From Cystobacter ferrugineus (lineage in GTDB: Bacteria; Myxococcota; Myxococcia; Myxococcales; Myxococcaceae): DNA of 64,000 nucleotides. This document shows, one piece after another, positions 53,519 through 62,365 of this stretch. Both the position numbers and the translations under genes were made by a program. Location of the stretch: the NCBI RefSeq assembly GCF_001887355.1, contig NZ_MPIN01000005.1:676681-740680 (forward strand). Direction: 5' to 3'. How positions within the stretch are numbered: the first letter of the stretch is position 1; every line of letters begins with the position of its first letter. Below the pieces are notes generated by a model that saw only the letters and a list, made by a program, of their open reading frames with translations, was not told where the DNA came from and ran no database searches.

Positions 53519-55585
53519 ATGACGCATTCCATGCACGCAACCCTCCTGGGCCTCCCGGAGCCGGTGAGTGACGAGTTGGAGCGGGCGTTTCGCGCCGAGG
53601 GGCTCGCCCTCGAGTGCCGCCGACTGTCACCTGCTAAACCCTCTCTTCCCCAGGTGTTCCCCCCGGGTCTGGTGCTGCTGTGGGAGGAAGAAGGGTCGCT
53701 GGAGCAGGCGGTCAGTACCTGCCGGCAGCTCGCCTCCGTGTGCGCGCTGTCCCGCTCCTGGCTCTTCGTGTTGACGCGCCGCGATGCGAGTGAGCAGTCG
53801 GAGCTGATCCTCGCCGGTGCCAGCGAGTGCATCTCGCCGTCGGGAGAGCACTGGGCCCCCAACCTGCTCACGCACGTGCGGCACCTGCGCATCCCCACGC
53901 GAGAGGGGACTCCGAAGGGCGGGCGGGCCCACTCGCGCGTCCCCCCCGAGCAGGCCCTGCAGACGCTGTTGTCGGCCACCACGGCCGACCTCGGCCACGA
54001 CTTCTTCCGCACCCTGGTGAAGCAGCTCGCCGAGGCCTTCCGCGTCACCTGCGCCATGGTGGGCGAGATGCTCCCGGAGCAGGACTCCATCCAGACACTC
54101 GCCTTCTGGAGCCGCGGGGCCTTCCAGGGCACGGTGACCTATCCGCTCAGCGGCACGCCCTGTCACAACGCCGTCCTCCACTCCATCTGTCACTACGCGG
54201 ACGACGTGAGCCGGCACTTCCCCGAGGATCTGATGCTCACGGACCTCGGCCTGCGCGGCTACCTGGGCTCGGCCCTGCGCAGCTCTCGTGGCGAGGTCAT
54301 CGGGGTGCTCGCCATCCTGCATGATCAACTGCTCGACGCGGGCGAGCTGGACTTCTCCCTGCTGGGCGCGTTCGCGACCCGCGCGGGCGCGGAGCTGGAG
54401 CGCATCCGGGCCCAGGCCGAGCTGGAGCGCACGCGCGACTTCCTGCGCAACACGCTCGAGGCCGTGCCGGATCCCATCTTCGTCAAGGATCGCAACCACC
54501 GCGTGCTGGTGGTCAACAGCGCCCTGTGCCGGCTCGTGGGCCGCCCGGCGTCGGAGTTGTTGGGCCAGCGCAGCATCGACGTCATGCCCGAGTACCAGGA
54601 GCAGAGCGCCTGGGAACAGGACGAGCAGAGCTTCGCCTCGGGCCAGCCCGGCGAGAGCGAGCAGAGCTTCATCGACGGCACCGGGATGAACCGCACCATC
54701 GTCACCCGGCGGGCCGTCTTCCCCGGCGCCGACGGGCAGCCCTCCCTGGTGTCCGTCCTCCGGGATCTCACCGAGCGCAAGCGCCTGGAGACGCAGCTCC
54801 GCCTGGCGGACCGGATGACGTCCATGGGGACGCTGGCGGCCAGCGTGGCGCACGAAATCAACAACCCCCTGTCCTACGTCTGCGCCAACATCTCCTATCT
54901 GGGCGAGCAGCTCGCCGGGGACACGTTCTCTCCCGAGCTGCTGGCCGAGCTGCGCCAGGTGATGGTGGAGACCCAGGAGGGCGCCGCCCGCGTGCGCGCC
55001 ATCGTCCAGGACCTGAAGTCCTTCGCGCGAGGGGACGAGGAGCACCAGGGGCCCGTCGACGTGCACCGGGTCATCGAGAGCGCGGCGCGCCTGGTGCGCA
55101 ACGAGTTGCAGCGCTACAACGCCCAGTTGGAGCAGGTGCTCGAGCCGGTGCCCCTGGTACTGGGCAACGCGTCACGCCTGGGCCAGGTGCTGGTGAACCT
55201 GCTGGTGAACGCGATGCAGGCGTTCCCCGAGGCCCGTTCGGAGAACAACCGCATCCGCGTGCTCACCCGGAGGGAAGGGCCGCGGCGCGTGGTGGTGGAG
55301 GTGGAGGACAATGGCAAGGGGATGAGCCAGGAGGTGATCGAGCGCATCTTCGATCCCTTCTTCACCACCAAACCGGTGGGCGTGGGCACGGGGCTGGGCC
55401 TGTCCATCTGCCACACCATCGTCCAATCCATGGGCGGGCAGATCGACGTGCGCAGCGTGCCCGGACGCGGCACCACCTTCGTGCTGGCGCTGGTGGGCAT
55501 CGAGGAGGACAAGGGGGAGCGCAAGAACGGCTCGACGCCCCTGGTCGAGGAGTCCGCGTCCCTGCGCCCCTACGCCGCCGGCTAG
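53519..55585 (+). CDS. Sensor histidine kinase with degenerate receiver, GAF and PAS domains
   Basis: 688 residues from ATG 53519 (GGAG six bases upstream). Order: a receiver-like N-terminal domain (about 1-115) where the strand before the phospho-Asp reads LVLLWEEEG, so the acceptor Asp is missing; GAF domain (about 140-295, CHNAVLHSICHYADDVSRHF); PAS domain (about 305-425, DFLRNTLEAVPDPIFVKDRN); HisKA H-box LAASVAHEINNPLSY near 440; HATPase with VNLLVNAMQAFPEAR, DNGKGM and GTGLGLSICHTIVQS. It is cytoplasmic with no membrane segment. No response regulator is adjacent, so it is probably an orphan kinase. It converges on the lipoprotein gene with only 10 bases between stops. Confidence 0.88.
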   Translation: MTHSMHATLLGLPEPVSDELERAFRAEGLALECRRLSPAKPSLPQVFPPGLVLLWEEEGSLEQAVSTCRQLASVCALSRSWLFVLTRRDASEQSELILAGASECISPSGEHWAPNLLTHVRHLRIPTREGTPKGGRAHSRVPPEQALQTLLSATTADLGHDFFRTLVKQLAEAFRVTCAMVGEMLPEQDSIQTLAFWSRGAFQGTVTYPLSGTPCHNAVLHSICHYADDVSRHFPEDLMLTDLGLRGYLGSALRSSRGEVIGVLAILHDQLLDAGELDFSLLGAFATRAGAELERIRAQAELERTRDFLRNTLEAVPDPIFVKDRNHRVLVVNSALCRLVGRPASELLGQRSIDVMPEYQEQSAWEQDEQSFASGQPGESEQSFIDGTGMNRTIVTRRAVFPGADGQPSLVSVLRDLTERKRLETQLRLADRMTSMGTLAASVAHEINNPLSYVCANISYLGEQLAGDTFSPELLAELRQVMVETQEGAARVRAIVQDLKSFARGDEEHQGPVDVHRVIESAARLVRNELQRYNAQLEQVLEPVPLVLGNASRLGQVLVNLLVNAMQAFPEARSENNRIRVLTRREGPRRVVVEVEDNGKGMSQEVIERIFDPFFTTKPVGVGTGLGLSICHTIVQSMGGQIDVRSVPGRGTTFVLALVGIEEDKGERKNGSTPLVEESASLRPYAAG

Positions 55586-55593
55586 ACGGCGGC
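55574..55593. terminator. Hairpin spanning the histidine kinase stop codon
   Basis: GCCGCCG / CGGCGGC (7 bp, loop GCTAGA) straddles the TAG stop of the histidine kinase and ends just before the stop of the convergent lipoprotein gene. It is placed to end both transcripts, although no T-run follows. Confidence 0.4.
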
Positions 55594-55595
55594 CC

Positions 55596-57461
55596 TCAGG
55601 GCTCGAACTGCACCACGAAGGACGTCCACCGCGCCCGGCCCTCGACGGAGTCGCGGATGATCCGCAGGCGGCTGGGCGAATCGAGCTCGAACCCCGCCAG
55701 CGACTCGCTGATGAGGTCATCTCCCGAATAGGACGATTCACCTCCGGCCTGGCCGTTCATGCCCTGCCCGCTGGCGAACACCACCGTGCGGGACACATCC
55801 ACTGGGGAAATGGCGGGGTAGGCCTCGTATTCACCCCGGTTCATGGTGACCGGCACCGTCTGCACGCTGGCGCGTGGCCCGAAGTCGATCCGCTCCCAGG
55901 AGATGTCATTGATGACCGCCGTCGTACAGCCCGCGCTGGAACCCGCACCGCGCGAGAAGGAGATCTCCGTGGGCGAGGTGAGCGTGCCCCGCAGGACCCG
56001 GTCGCAGAGGTTCGGCGTGCCCGCATTGGTCACCTGGTAGGTGAAGAGCAGCACGCTGGTGGCGGGGTCCACCGCCGGCAGGCCCACGACGGTGGCCTCG
56101 GTCTGGGTTCCGGTCATCGTCACGCCCGAACCCCGGGTGACCCGGATCCCCTCGGCTTCCACGACCTGGAGCGAGCCCTTCCAGCCAACGCCGCAGGGAA
56201 CGGGCCACTGGATGTCCACCCGGGTGTACGACTCGGACAGCTTCGCGATGAGGTAGTCATCCTCACCGAGGATCTTCCCGCTCTGCTCGCCCGTCACCAG
56301 CAGGAAGGTGTTGTCCGGCGACACGCGCTCGATGGGAACCTGGATGGCACTCTGGGTCTGGCAGCTCGGCTGCAGGTGCTGCACCTTCAGCCCGGTGGGC
56401 AGCTCCACCGTATGCCACACGACGTAGACTTTGCCCGTCCCCCTCTCGTTCCGGCCACAGGTGATGGCATCCCGGGCCGAGAGCATGCAGCGCACGCTCG
56501 AGGAATCAGGACTGGAGCCCGGGGGGCTGATCGAGACGAACAGCATCGTCTTCGACAGATCGAGCTGCGCGGGCGAAATGGTGCACGTCACCGAGAGGCC
56601 ATCGGCGGGCATTTCACAGACGCCCGTGCGCACCGCCGGCAGGATGGTCTGGTTGCGCTGCACGCCGGGCAGGCCCGACACCGAGGCGGACAGGGGGAAC
56701 GTGCCGCCGCTCTTCCCCTTGAAATAGAAGGAGGCGCGGGTCGCGCCCTCGGCGAACACCGCCGCGGCCAGGGGGCTGGTGCAGCTCGGATCGGAGAAGA
56801 ACGAGAACCCCGAGCCCGAGAGTGTCACGTTTGTCGGGCCGGCAAAGGCAAGGGGCTTGCCGCCATCATCGCGCGCCTCGAGCTCCACCAGCGCCGAGCA
56901 TCCGCCCGCGGGCAGCGTCTGGGCGCTGGTGATGAAGACGAGGTTCGTCGGCTCGACGACGACGTTCTCGTCCTGGAACACGGACTCGAACCCGCTGGCG
57001 GTCGCGGTGATGCGGACGCTCCGCACCACCGTGCTCCGGAAATAGAAGGTCGCGCGGCTGCTGCCAGCCGCCACCGTCACGGCCTCCGTGGCGTCCGAGC
57101 AGGCCGCATCACGGTACAGCTTCACGCCCGTGGAGGGTTGGGTGCTCAACACGACATTCGTGTCGGCCTCCACGGCGGAGGCGCTTCCCGCCGCCGTCCG
57201 CGTCTCGAGCACCACGGCCGCCGAGCATTTCCCCACGCCCACGGTCTGCGCGGGACTGGCGAAGTCCAACCGCGTGGGCGGACCACTCGGTGGCAGGGGC
57301 TCCCCCTCGGACTGGCACATGCCCGCGCGGCAGACGTAGCCCGCGGCACACTCGTCATCCTGGGTGCAGGCATAGCGCCGGGTGTCGGCACCGGTGGACG
57401 CGGAGGAACACCCCATCAGCAGGGACAGCCACGTCAGCAGCATCCATGAGCAACGATTCAT
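55596..57461 (-). CDS. Large lipoprotein with Ig-like repeats, function unknown
   Basis: 621 residues from ATG 57461 (GGAGGG upstream). Lipobox LLMGCSS gives an outer- or inner-membrane lipoprotein. A Cys-rich dickkopf/EB-like motif follows (YACTQDDECAAGYVCRAGMC). At least three beta-sandwich repeats of about 95 residues then occur (TRLDFASPAQTVGVGKCSAA, TNLVFITSAQTLPAGGCSAL; each with a conserved Cys and an ASFYFK/ATFYFRS strand). The rest is an unrecognised domain with a few cysteines. The repeats resemble bacterial Ig-like domains of surface proteins. Its start overlaps the TPR gene stop by 4 bases. Confidence 0.75.
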   Translation of the reverse strand: MNRCSWMLLTWLSLLMGCSSASTGADTRRYACTQDDECAAGYVCRAGMCQSEGEPLPPSGPPTRLDFASPAQTVGVGKCSAAVVLETRTAAGSASAVEADTNVVLSTQPSTGVKLYRDAACSDATEAVTVAAGSSRATFYFRSTVVRSVRITATASGFESVFQDENVVVEPTNLVFITSAQTLPAGGCSALVELEARDDGGKPLAFAGPTNVTLSGSGFSFFSDPSCTSPLAAAVFAEGATRASFYFKGKSGGTFPLSASVSGLPGVQRNQTILPAVRTGVCEMPADGLSVTCTISPAQLDLSKTMLFVSISPPGSSPDSSSVRCMLSARDAITCGRNERGTGKVYVVWHTVELPTGLKVQHLQPSCQTQSAIQVPIERVSPDNTFLLVTGEQSGKILGEDDYLIAKLSESYTRVDIQWPVPCGVGWKGSLQVVEAEGIRVTRGSGVTMTGTQTEATVVGLPAVDPATSVLLFTYQVTNAGTPNLCDRVLRGTLTSPTEISFSRGAGSSAGCTTAVINDISWERIDFGPRASVQTVPVTMNRGEYEAYPAISPVDVSRTVVFASGQGMNGQAGGESSYSGDDLISESLAGFELDSPSRLRIIRDSVEGRARWTSFVVQFEP

Positions 57462-58489
57462 GGCAGGGTCCCTCCGACCACCACTCCCGCCGGAGAGGCG
57501 GAGACCGTCACGGGCGCGCCGAGCACCCAGAGCGTTCCTCCCGCGACGGCCGCGGCGCCCGCGACCCCGAAGAGCACGTTGGCCCACCCGCCCTGGGAGC
57601 GCGCCCGGGCATCCAGAGCGAAGGCTTCCCGCTGGGTGAGGCCCACGGTGAGCCCCGACTCATCCACGGCGGCGCCCGTCACCCGGGCCCGGGCCTCGTT
57701 CGACTGCCACCCGAGGTACCCACCCGCCGCTCCGGCTCCGGCCGCCAGACCCAGGCACACCATGGCCACGGTGCGCAGGGGCGAGCCCCATGCCACGCGC
57801 GGCTCCGACGTCTTCCCGGCGACAGGCGACCCCGGGGGCACGAGCGCTCCGGGAACCCGGGCCACCAGGGGAGAGGCCGCACTGCCCAACGTGGTGAGCA
57901 CCGCCTGGTGCTCGTCGAGCAGTTGCGCCCACCACTCGAGCCGCTCGCCCTTCATCACCGCGGAGGCCCTGCCCTCGGTGAGGGGCATCTCCTGCTGCGT
58001 CCACCCCGCCTCGTCACGCAGGTGGAAGCGCACGGTATGACCCAGGCCCAGCAGATCCTTCTCCACCTGGACCGCCACGGGCTCGAGCCCCCCGCCGCCA
58101 GGCACCGCCTCCAACCGCAGCGCCGCGTCCTGGTCGTTCACCCAGGCCTTGGCCTCGAAGAAGGGGGTGACCACCCGCGGGGCATAATCACCCGTGAGCC
58201 GGTAGTCCGGCGCCAGCACCAACAGCGTCTGGAAGGCGGTGCGGGCCTTGGCGGGTTGTTGGAGCATGCCAGCCACCACGCCCTGCAACTCGAGGATCTC
58301 CAACAAGGTGTCCCGATCATTGCCGGGCTGCGCGCGCGCCTCCTCCAGCGCACGGGCCGCCTCCGCGTAGCGCAGCTCCTCGAGGAGCTGGCGTGCGCGT
58401 GGGAGAGAGGAGTTGGATGTCTCACCCCATGCCAACGAAGTCAGCCACAAGGTGGTAGCGAGAACGACAAGTCGATGGAGAGAAACCAA
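57458..58489 (-). CDS. Exported TPR-like protein with C-terminal membrane segments
   Basis: 343 residues with a signal peptide (LHRLVVLATTLWLTSLAWGE). A helical TPR-like region follows (about 25-105: ARQLLEELRYAEAARALEEA, LLEILELQGVVAGML, ARTAFQTLLVLAPDYRLTGD). After a beta-rich stretch (WVNDQDAALRLEAVPGGGGL) come two membrane segments (TVAMVCLGLAAGAGAAGGYL and WANVLFGVAGAAAVAGGTLW). This is a common layout of myxobacterial periplasmic proteins encoded beside PEGA-domain kinases. First gene of an operon with the lipoprotein; divergent from the kinase gene with 59 bases between starts. Confidence 0.72.
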   Translation of the reverse strand: MVSLHRLVVLATTLWLTSLAWGETSNSSLPRARQLLEELRYAEAARALEEARAQPGNDRDTLLEILELQGVVAGMLQQPAKARTAFQTLLVLAPDYRLTGDYAPRVVTPFFEAKAWVNDQDAALRLEAVPGGGGLEPVAVQVEKDLLGLGHTVRFHLRDEAGWTQQEMPLTEGRASAVMKGERLEWWAQLLDEHQAVLTTLGSAASPLVARVPGALVPPGSPVAGKTSEPRVAWGSPLRTVAMVCLGLAAGAGAAGGYLGWQSNEARARVTGAAVDESGLTVGLTQREAFALDARARSQGGWANVLFGVAGAAAVAGGTLWVLGAPVTVSASPAGVVVGGTLP

Positions 58490-58548
58490 AGTGCGGGGAT
58501 ATTAATCGGAATGGCGGGAAAACGGTGAATTGACAGAGCCCCGTCAGG

Positions 58549-60417
58549 ATGCGGAAAGTGGACCCCGTGCGTGACCTCCAGCCCATCTCCCCGGAGAGTG
58601 ATACCGAGCGCTTCATCATCTGGCAGCCGGGGCTGACCGTGGGCCGCTACAACCTGTTGACGCGGCTCGCCGTGGGCGGAATGGCGGAGATCTGGCTCGC
58701 GCGCCAGGGGGGCCCCCAGGGCTTCGAGAAGTTCATCGCCATCAAGCGCATCCTCGACTCGCTGAGCTCGGACGCGGACTTCGTGGGGATGTTCCTCGAC
58801 GAGGCGCGGCTCGCCGCGCAGCTCAACCACCCGCACATCGTTCAAATCATCGATCTGGGAGAGGAAGAAGGGGCCTACTACATCGCGATGGAGTACCTGC
58901 CAGGAGAGAACCTGGCCTCCATCGCCCGGGCCTGCGCGCGCCAGAAAAAGCAGCTCCCCCTGGCCCACGCGGTGCGCATCATCGCGCACGCCGCCGAGGG
59001 CCTGGCCTACGCCCACGCGAAGCTGGGACCGGATGGGGCGCTGCTCGGCATCGTCCACCGCGACGTGTCACCGCAGAACATCCTGGTCACCTATGAAGGC
59101 GTGGTGAAGGTCCTGGACTTCGGGATCGCCAAGGCCGCCACGCGCGAGAGCCAGACCATGGCGGGCCAGGTGCGCGGCAAGGCGGCGTACATGTCGCCCG
59201 AGCAGGCGCGAGGCCAGCCCCTCGACGCGCGCAGCGACATCTTCTCGCTGGGCATCGTCCTCTTCGAGCTGGTGACGGGCACGCGGCTGTTCCCCTCCAT
59301 GGAGCCGCTCGCCGCGATGAACGCGCTGGCCGGTGAGACGCCGCTGCCCGACGCCCACGAGCGCAACCCGTGCGTCCCCGAGTCGCTCAGCCGCATCATC
59401 TGCCGGGCCCTCGCGCGCAACCCCAGCCAGCGCTACATCAGCGCCCGCCACTTCCAGGCCGCCCTGGAAGAGTGGCTGCGCGGCCAGCCCGAGGTGCCGG
59501 ACTCCACCGATCTGTCCAGCTACATGACGGAGCTCTTCGCGGATCGCATCCAGGAGCGCGCCCGGCTGCTGGAGGCGGCGCGCTCCGGGGATCTCACCCC
59601 CTCGAGTGCCCGCCGGGTGGTGGGGCGCATCCAGTCCGTGGCGTCGATGCCCTCGCGGGTGATCACGACGCGGGAGCTCACCGTCGAGCAGGCCACCCCC
59701 CACCAGCAGCAGCGCCGCTGGCCGTGGCTCGCCGGCGCCGCCGTGGTGTCGCTGCTCGCCCTCGCGGGAGTGGTGTTCGCCCTGCGCGGCTCACCGGCCA
59801 GGTCCCCCACCCCCCAGGCGCCTCCGGTCGCCGCGCGCCCCCCCCCGCCCGCGGGGCCGCCCGTGCTCACCATCGAGACGGAGCCCTCCGGGGCCCGGCT
59901 CCTGGTGGACGGCCAGGACGTGGGGGTGTCGCCCCTGACGCTCCAGACGCTCACCCTGGGCCAGCACCGGGTCACGGCCTCGCTCGAGGGCCGGGAGTCC
60001 GAGGAACGCACGGTGAAGCTGTCCCACCCGGGCGAGCGGACCCTGGTGATGCTCGAGTTGTCCGCCCCGCGGCAGGCCCCTGCTTCCGCCTCCGTGGTCG
60101 TCCCGGAGACCTCCGAGCCCCAGGCCCCCGCGGCCGCGGCGTCCGCCCGGGCGTCCGCCCGGGCGTCCGCGGAGCCCCATGCCGCCTCGGTGGCGCGCAC
60201 GGCGAAGCGCGCCATGGGCCGGCTGACCCTGGACACCAAACCCTGGACCTACGTCTATCTGCGCGGGAGGAAGCTCGGGGACACCCCCCTCATCGAGGTC
60301 CCCCTCCCCGCGGGGCGGCACCAGCTCAAGCTCGTCAACGAGAGCAAGGACATCTCCACCGTCATCGAAGTGGAGATCCGCGCCGGACAGAACACGAGCA
60401 AGAAGCTGCAACTGTGA
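58549..60417 (+). CDS. Membrane Ser/Thr protein kinase with two PEGA domains
   Basis: 622 residues. Kinase domain about 30-300: AVGGMAEIWLARQ, IAIKRIL lysine, HRDVSPQNILV (Ser in place of the usual Lys, as in many myxobacterial kinases), DFGIAK, SPEQARGQ. One membrane segment near 388-410 (WLAGAAVVSLLALAGVVFAL). Outside it, two PEGA domains: TIETEPSGARLLVDGQDVGV near 437 and LTLDTKPWTYVYLRGRKLGD near 557, joined by an Ala/Pro-rich linker. PEGA domains probably contact the cell wall, so this may be a periplasmic sensor kinase. The ATG at 58549 has only a weak AGG upstream. Confidence 0.9.
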   Translation: MRKVDPVRDLQPISPESDTERFIIWQPGLTVGRYNLLTRLAVGGMAEIWLARQGGPQGFEKFIAIKRILDSLSSDADFVGMFLDEARLAAQLNHPHIVQIIDLGEEEGAYYIAMEYLPGENLASIARACARQKKQLPLAHAVRIIAHAAEGLAYAHAKLGPDGALLGIVHRDVSPQNILVTYEGVVKVLDFGIAKAATRESQTMAGQVRGKAAYMSPEQARGQPLDARSDIFSLGIVLFELVTGTRLFPSMEPLAAMNALAGETPLPDAHERNPCVPESLSRIICRALARNPSQRYISARHFQAALEEWLRGQPEVPDSTDLSSYMTELFADRIQERARLLEAARSGDLTPSSARRVVGRIQSVASMPSRVITTRELTVEQATPHQQQRRWPWLAGAAVVSLLALAGVVFALRGSPARSPTPQAPPVAARPPPPAGPPVLTIETEPSGARLLVDGQDVGVSPLTLQTLTLGQHRVTASLEGRESEERTVKLSHPGERTLVMLELSAPRQAPASASVVVPETSEPQAPAAAASARASARASAEPHAASVARTAKRAMGRLTLDTKPWTYVYLRGRKLGDTPLIEVPLPAGRHQLKLVNESKDISTVIEVEIRAGQNTSKKLQL

Positions 60418-60446
60418 GCGCGCCCCCCCCCCACGGCCCCGCCCCG

Positions 60447-61349
60447 TCACGCGGGCGCCGGAGCCCCGGGGGCCTCGGGCGGCAGCACGTAGGGGCCGAG
60501 CGTGTCCGGGTACTCGCGCACCAACGTCTCGGGCGCGTGCACCTGGCGGCCGGTGAGCATCGTCTGGAGCATGAGCGCGTTGACGACGCCCTTGCCCCGC
60601 ACGTGGTTGTTCGTCACCACGTACACGTCACTCACCCGCGGGTGCGCGGCGATCTCCTTCGTGCGCTCGACCCAGGGCGCCAGCTCCCGGGCCGGGTACA
60701 GGTAGTCGTAGCGCTCCATCGCGCTCGCCGTCTTGCGGAACCAGTTGTGGAAGTTGCGCCCGTGCACCCGCACGTAGCCCACCGGCGAGGTCGCCCGCGC
60801 GCTCGGGCCGAGCGAGTGGCGGAACAGCGGCTGATCGATGTTCACGAAGCCCACGCCCCGCTCGGCCAGTTCCACGAACACGTCCGGCTCGTTCCACGAC
60901 GCGTGCCGCACCTCCAGCACCAGCGGCCACTCCGAGAACGTGGACACCACCTCGTCCAGCCAGTCGCGGTTGTCCCCGGTGTTGCGGAAGGACCAGGGGA
61001 ACTGCACCAGCACCGCGCCCAGCCGCCCCGCCTCGTGCAGCGTGTCCAGCCCCTCGCGGGTGTTGCTCACCTCGTCCGCCGTCCACGCCGAGCCCCGCTC
61101 GTGGGTGAAGCGCCGCCACAGCTTCGCGGTGAAGCGGAAGTCCGGGTTGAACGCCGTGCGCTCCAGCCAGAGGGCCGCGTTGCGGCGGCTGATGGGCCGG
61201 TAGAAGCTGGTGTTCAGCTCCAGGGCATCGAAGTACCCGGCCAGGAGGGCCAGGGGATCGAAGCCCCTCGGCCTGGGCTTGGGGTACACGATGCCCGCCC
61301 AGTCGTCATAGCTCCACCCCGCCGGACCGATGCGAATCATCCTGTTCAT
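60447..61349 (-). CDS. DUF72-family protein
   Basis: 300 residues from ATG 61349; residues upstream in frame look non-coding. The DUF72 TIM-barrel pattern is clear: RIGPAGWSYDDWAGIVYP near the start, LELNTSFYRPISRRNAALWL, FRFTAKLWRRFTHERG, LVQFPWSFRNTGDNRDWL, LEVRHASWNEPD, GYVRVHGRNFHNWF and VVTNNHVRGKGVVNALML. The family's function is unknown, with a sugar isomerase-like fold. It converges on the kinase gene and is divergent from the aldo/keto reductase. Confidence 0.88.
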   Translation of the reverse strand: MNRMIRIGPAGWSYDDWAGIVYPKPRPRGFDPLALLAGYFDALELNTSFYRPISRRNAALWLERTAFNPDFRFTAKLWRRFTHERGSAWTADEVSNTREGLDTLHEAGRLGAVLVQFPWSFRNTGDNRDWLDEVVSTFSEWPLVLEVRHASWNEPDVFVELAERGVGFVNIDQPLFRHSLGPSARATSPVGYVRVHGRNFHNWFRKTASAMERYDYLYPARELAPWVERTKEIAAHPRVSDVYVVTNNHVRGKGVVNALMLQTMLTGRQVHAPETLVREYPDTLGPYVLPPEAPGAPAPA

Positions 61350-61479
61350 CTGGGCAGCCCCCACCGCTGGCGCGACCCCCGGCCCGCTGGGCCATGCACT
61401 CGCGTGGCCGCTCCCAGGGCGAGCCGGCGGACGCATCTTCGCGGTTCATCCCGGCCAATGCCCGCCGTAGGTTCCCCGC

Positions 61480-62301
61480 ATGCGGACCCGTCCCATCCCC
61501 AAGAGTGGTGAGCAACTGCCCGTCGTCGGGCTCGGCACCTGGCAGACGTTCGACGTGGGCCCCTCGCCCGCGGAGCGAGCCTCCCAGAAGCAGGTGCTCC
61601 AGCGCTTCCTCGCGGCGGGCGCCCGGGTCATCGACTCCTCGCCCATGTACGGCCGCGCCGAGACGGTGACGGGAGATCTGCTGCGCGAGCTCGGTCAGGA
61701 GCGAACCCCCTTCCTGGCCACCAAGGTGTGGACCTCCGGCCGCGAGGAGGGCCTCACGCAGATGCGCGACTCGCTGCGCAAGATGGGCCACGGCCAGTTG
61801 GACCTGATGCAGGTGCACAACCTGGTGGACTGGCGCACCCACCTGCCCGTGCTGCGCGAGTGGAAGAAGCAGGGGCGCATCCGCTACCTCGGCGTGACGC
61901 ACTACCAGCTCGGCGCCTTCGACGAGTTGGAGAAGCTCATCCGCCACGAGGCGCTGGACTTCGTGCAACTGCCCTACTCCATCGCCGTGCGCGACGCGGA
62001 GAAGCGGCTGCTCCCCGCCGCCGCCGAGCACGGCACCGCGGTGCTGGTGATGCGGCCCTTCGAGAGCGGAGCGCTCTTCCGCCAGGTCAAGGGCAAACCT
62101 CTTCCTGCCTGGGCAGCCGAATTCGACTGTACGAGCTGGGCGGAGTTCTTTCTCAAATACATCCTCGGCCACCCGGCGGTGACCTGCCCCATCCCCGCCA
62201 CCAGCAATCCCCGTCACCTGGAAGACAATCTGCGCGCGGGCAGCGGACGGCTCCCCGATGAGAAGACCCGGGCGCGCATGGTGGAGTACCTCGGGAAATG
62301 A
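61480..62301 (+). CDS. Aldo/keto reductase
   Basis: 273 residues. NADPH-dependent oxidoreductase with the family's catalytic tetrad visible: Asp in RVIDSSPMY, Tyr in the same segment (SPMYGRAE), Lys in FLATKVW and His in MQVHNL. The C-terminal cofactor region has VTCPIPATSNPRHLEDNLRA. A twin-Arg-like start is absent, so it should be cytoplasmic. Substrate unknown. The GH128-like gene follows 65 bases downstream on the same strand. Confidence 0.9.
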   Translation: MRTRPIPKSGEQLPVVGLGTWQTFDVGPSPAERASQKQVLQRFLAAGARVIDSSPMYGRAETVTGDLLRELGQERTPFLATKVWTSGREEGLTQMRDSLRKMGHGQLDLMQVHNLVDWRTHLPVLREWKKQGRIRYLGVTHYQLGAFDELEKLIRHEALDFVQLPYSIAVRDAEKRLLPAAAEHGTAVLVMRPFESGALFRQVKGKPLPAWAAEFDCTSWAEFFLKYILGHPAVTCPIPATSNPRHLEDNLRAGSGRLPDEKTRARMVEYLGK

Positions 62302-62365
62302 ACCCGGGTCTTCCATTTATCCTGTTCTAGCGGACTAACTACGGAAGTCATGGTAGGGTCAGACC

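Noticed and set aside
60421-60432. Run of ten C bases as a slippage-controlled switch
   Set aside because: It lies just after the kinase stop in a non-coding gap, so length change would not alter a protein.
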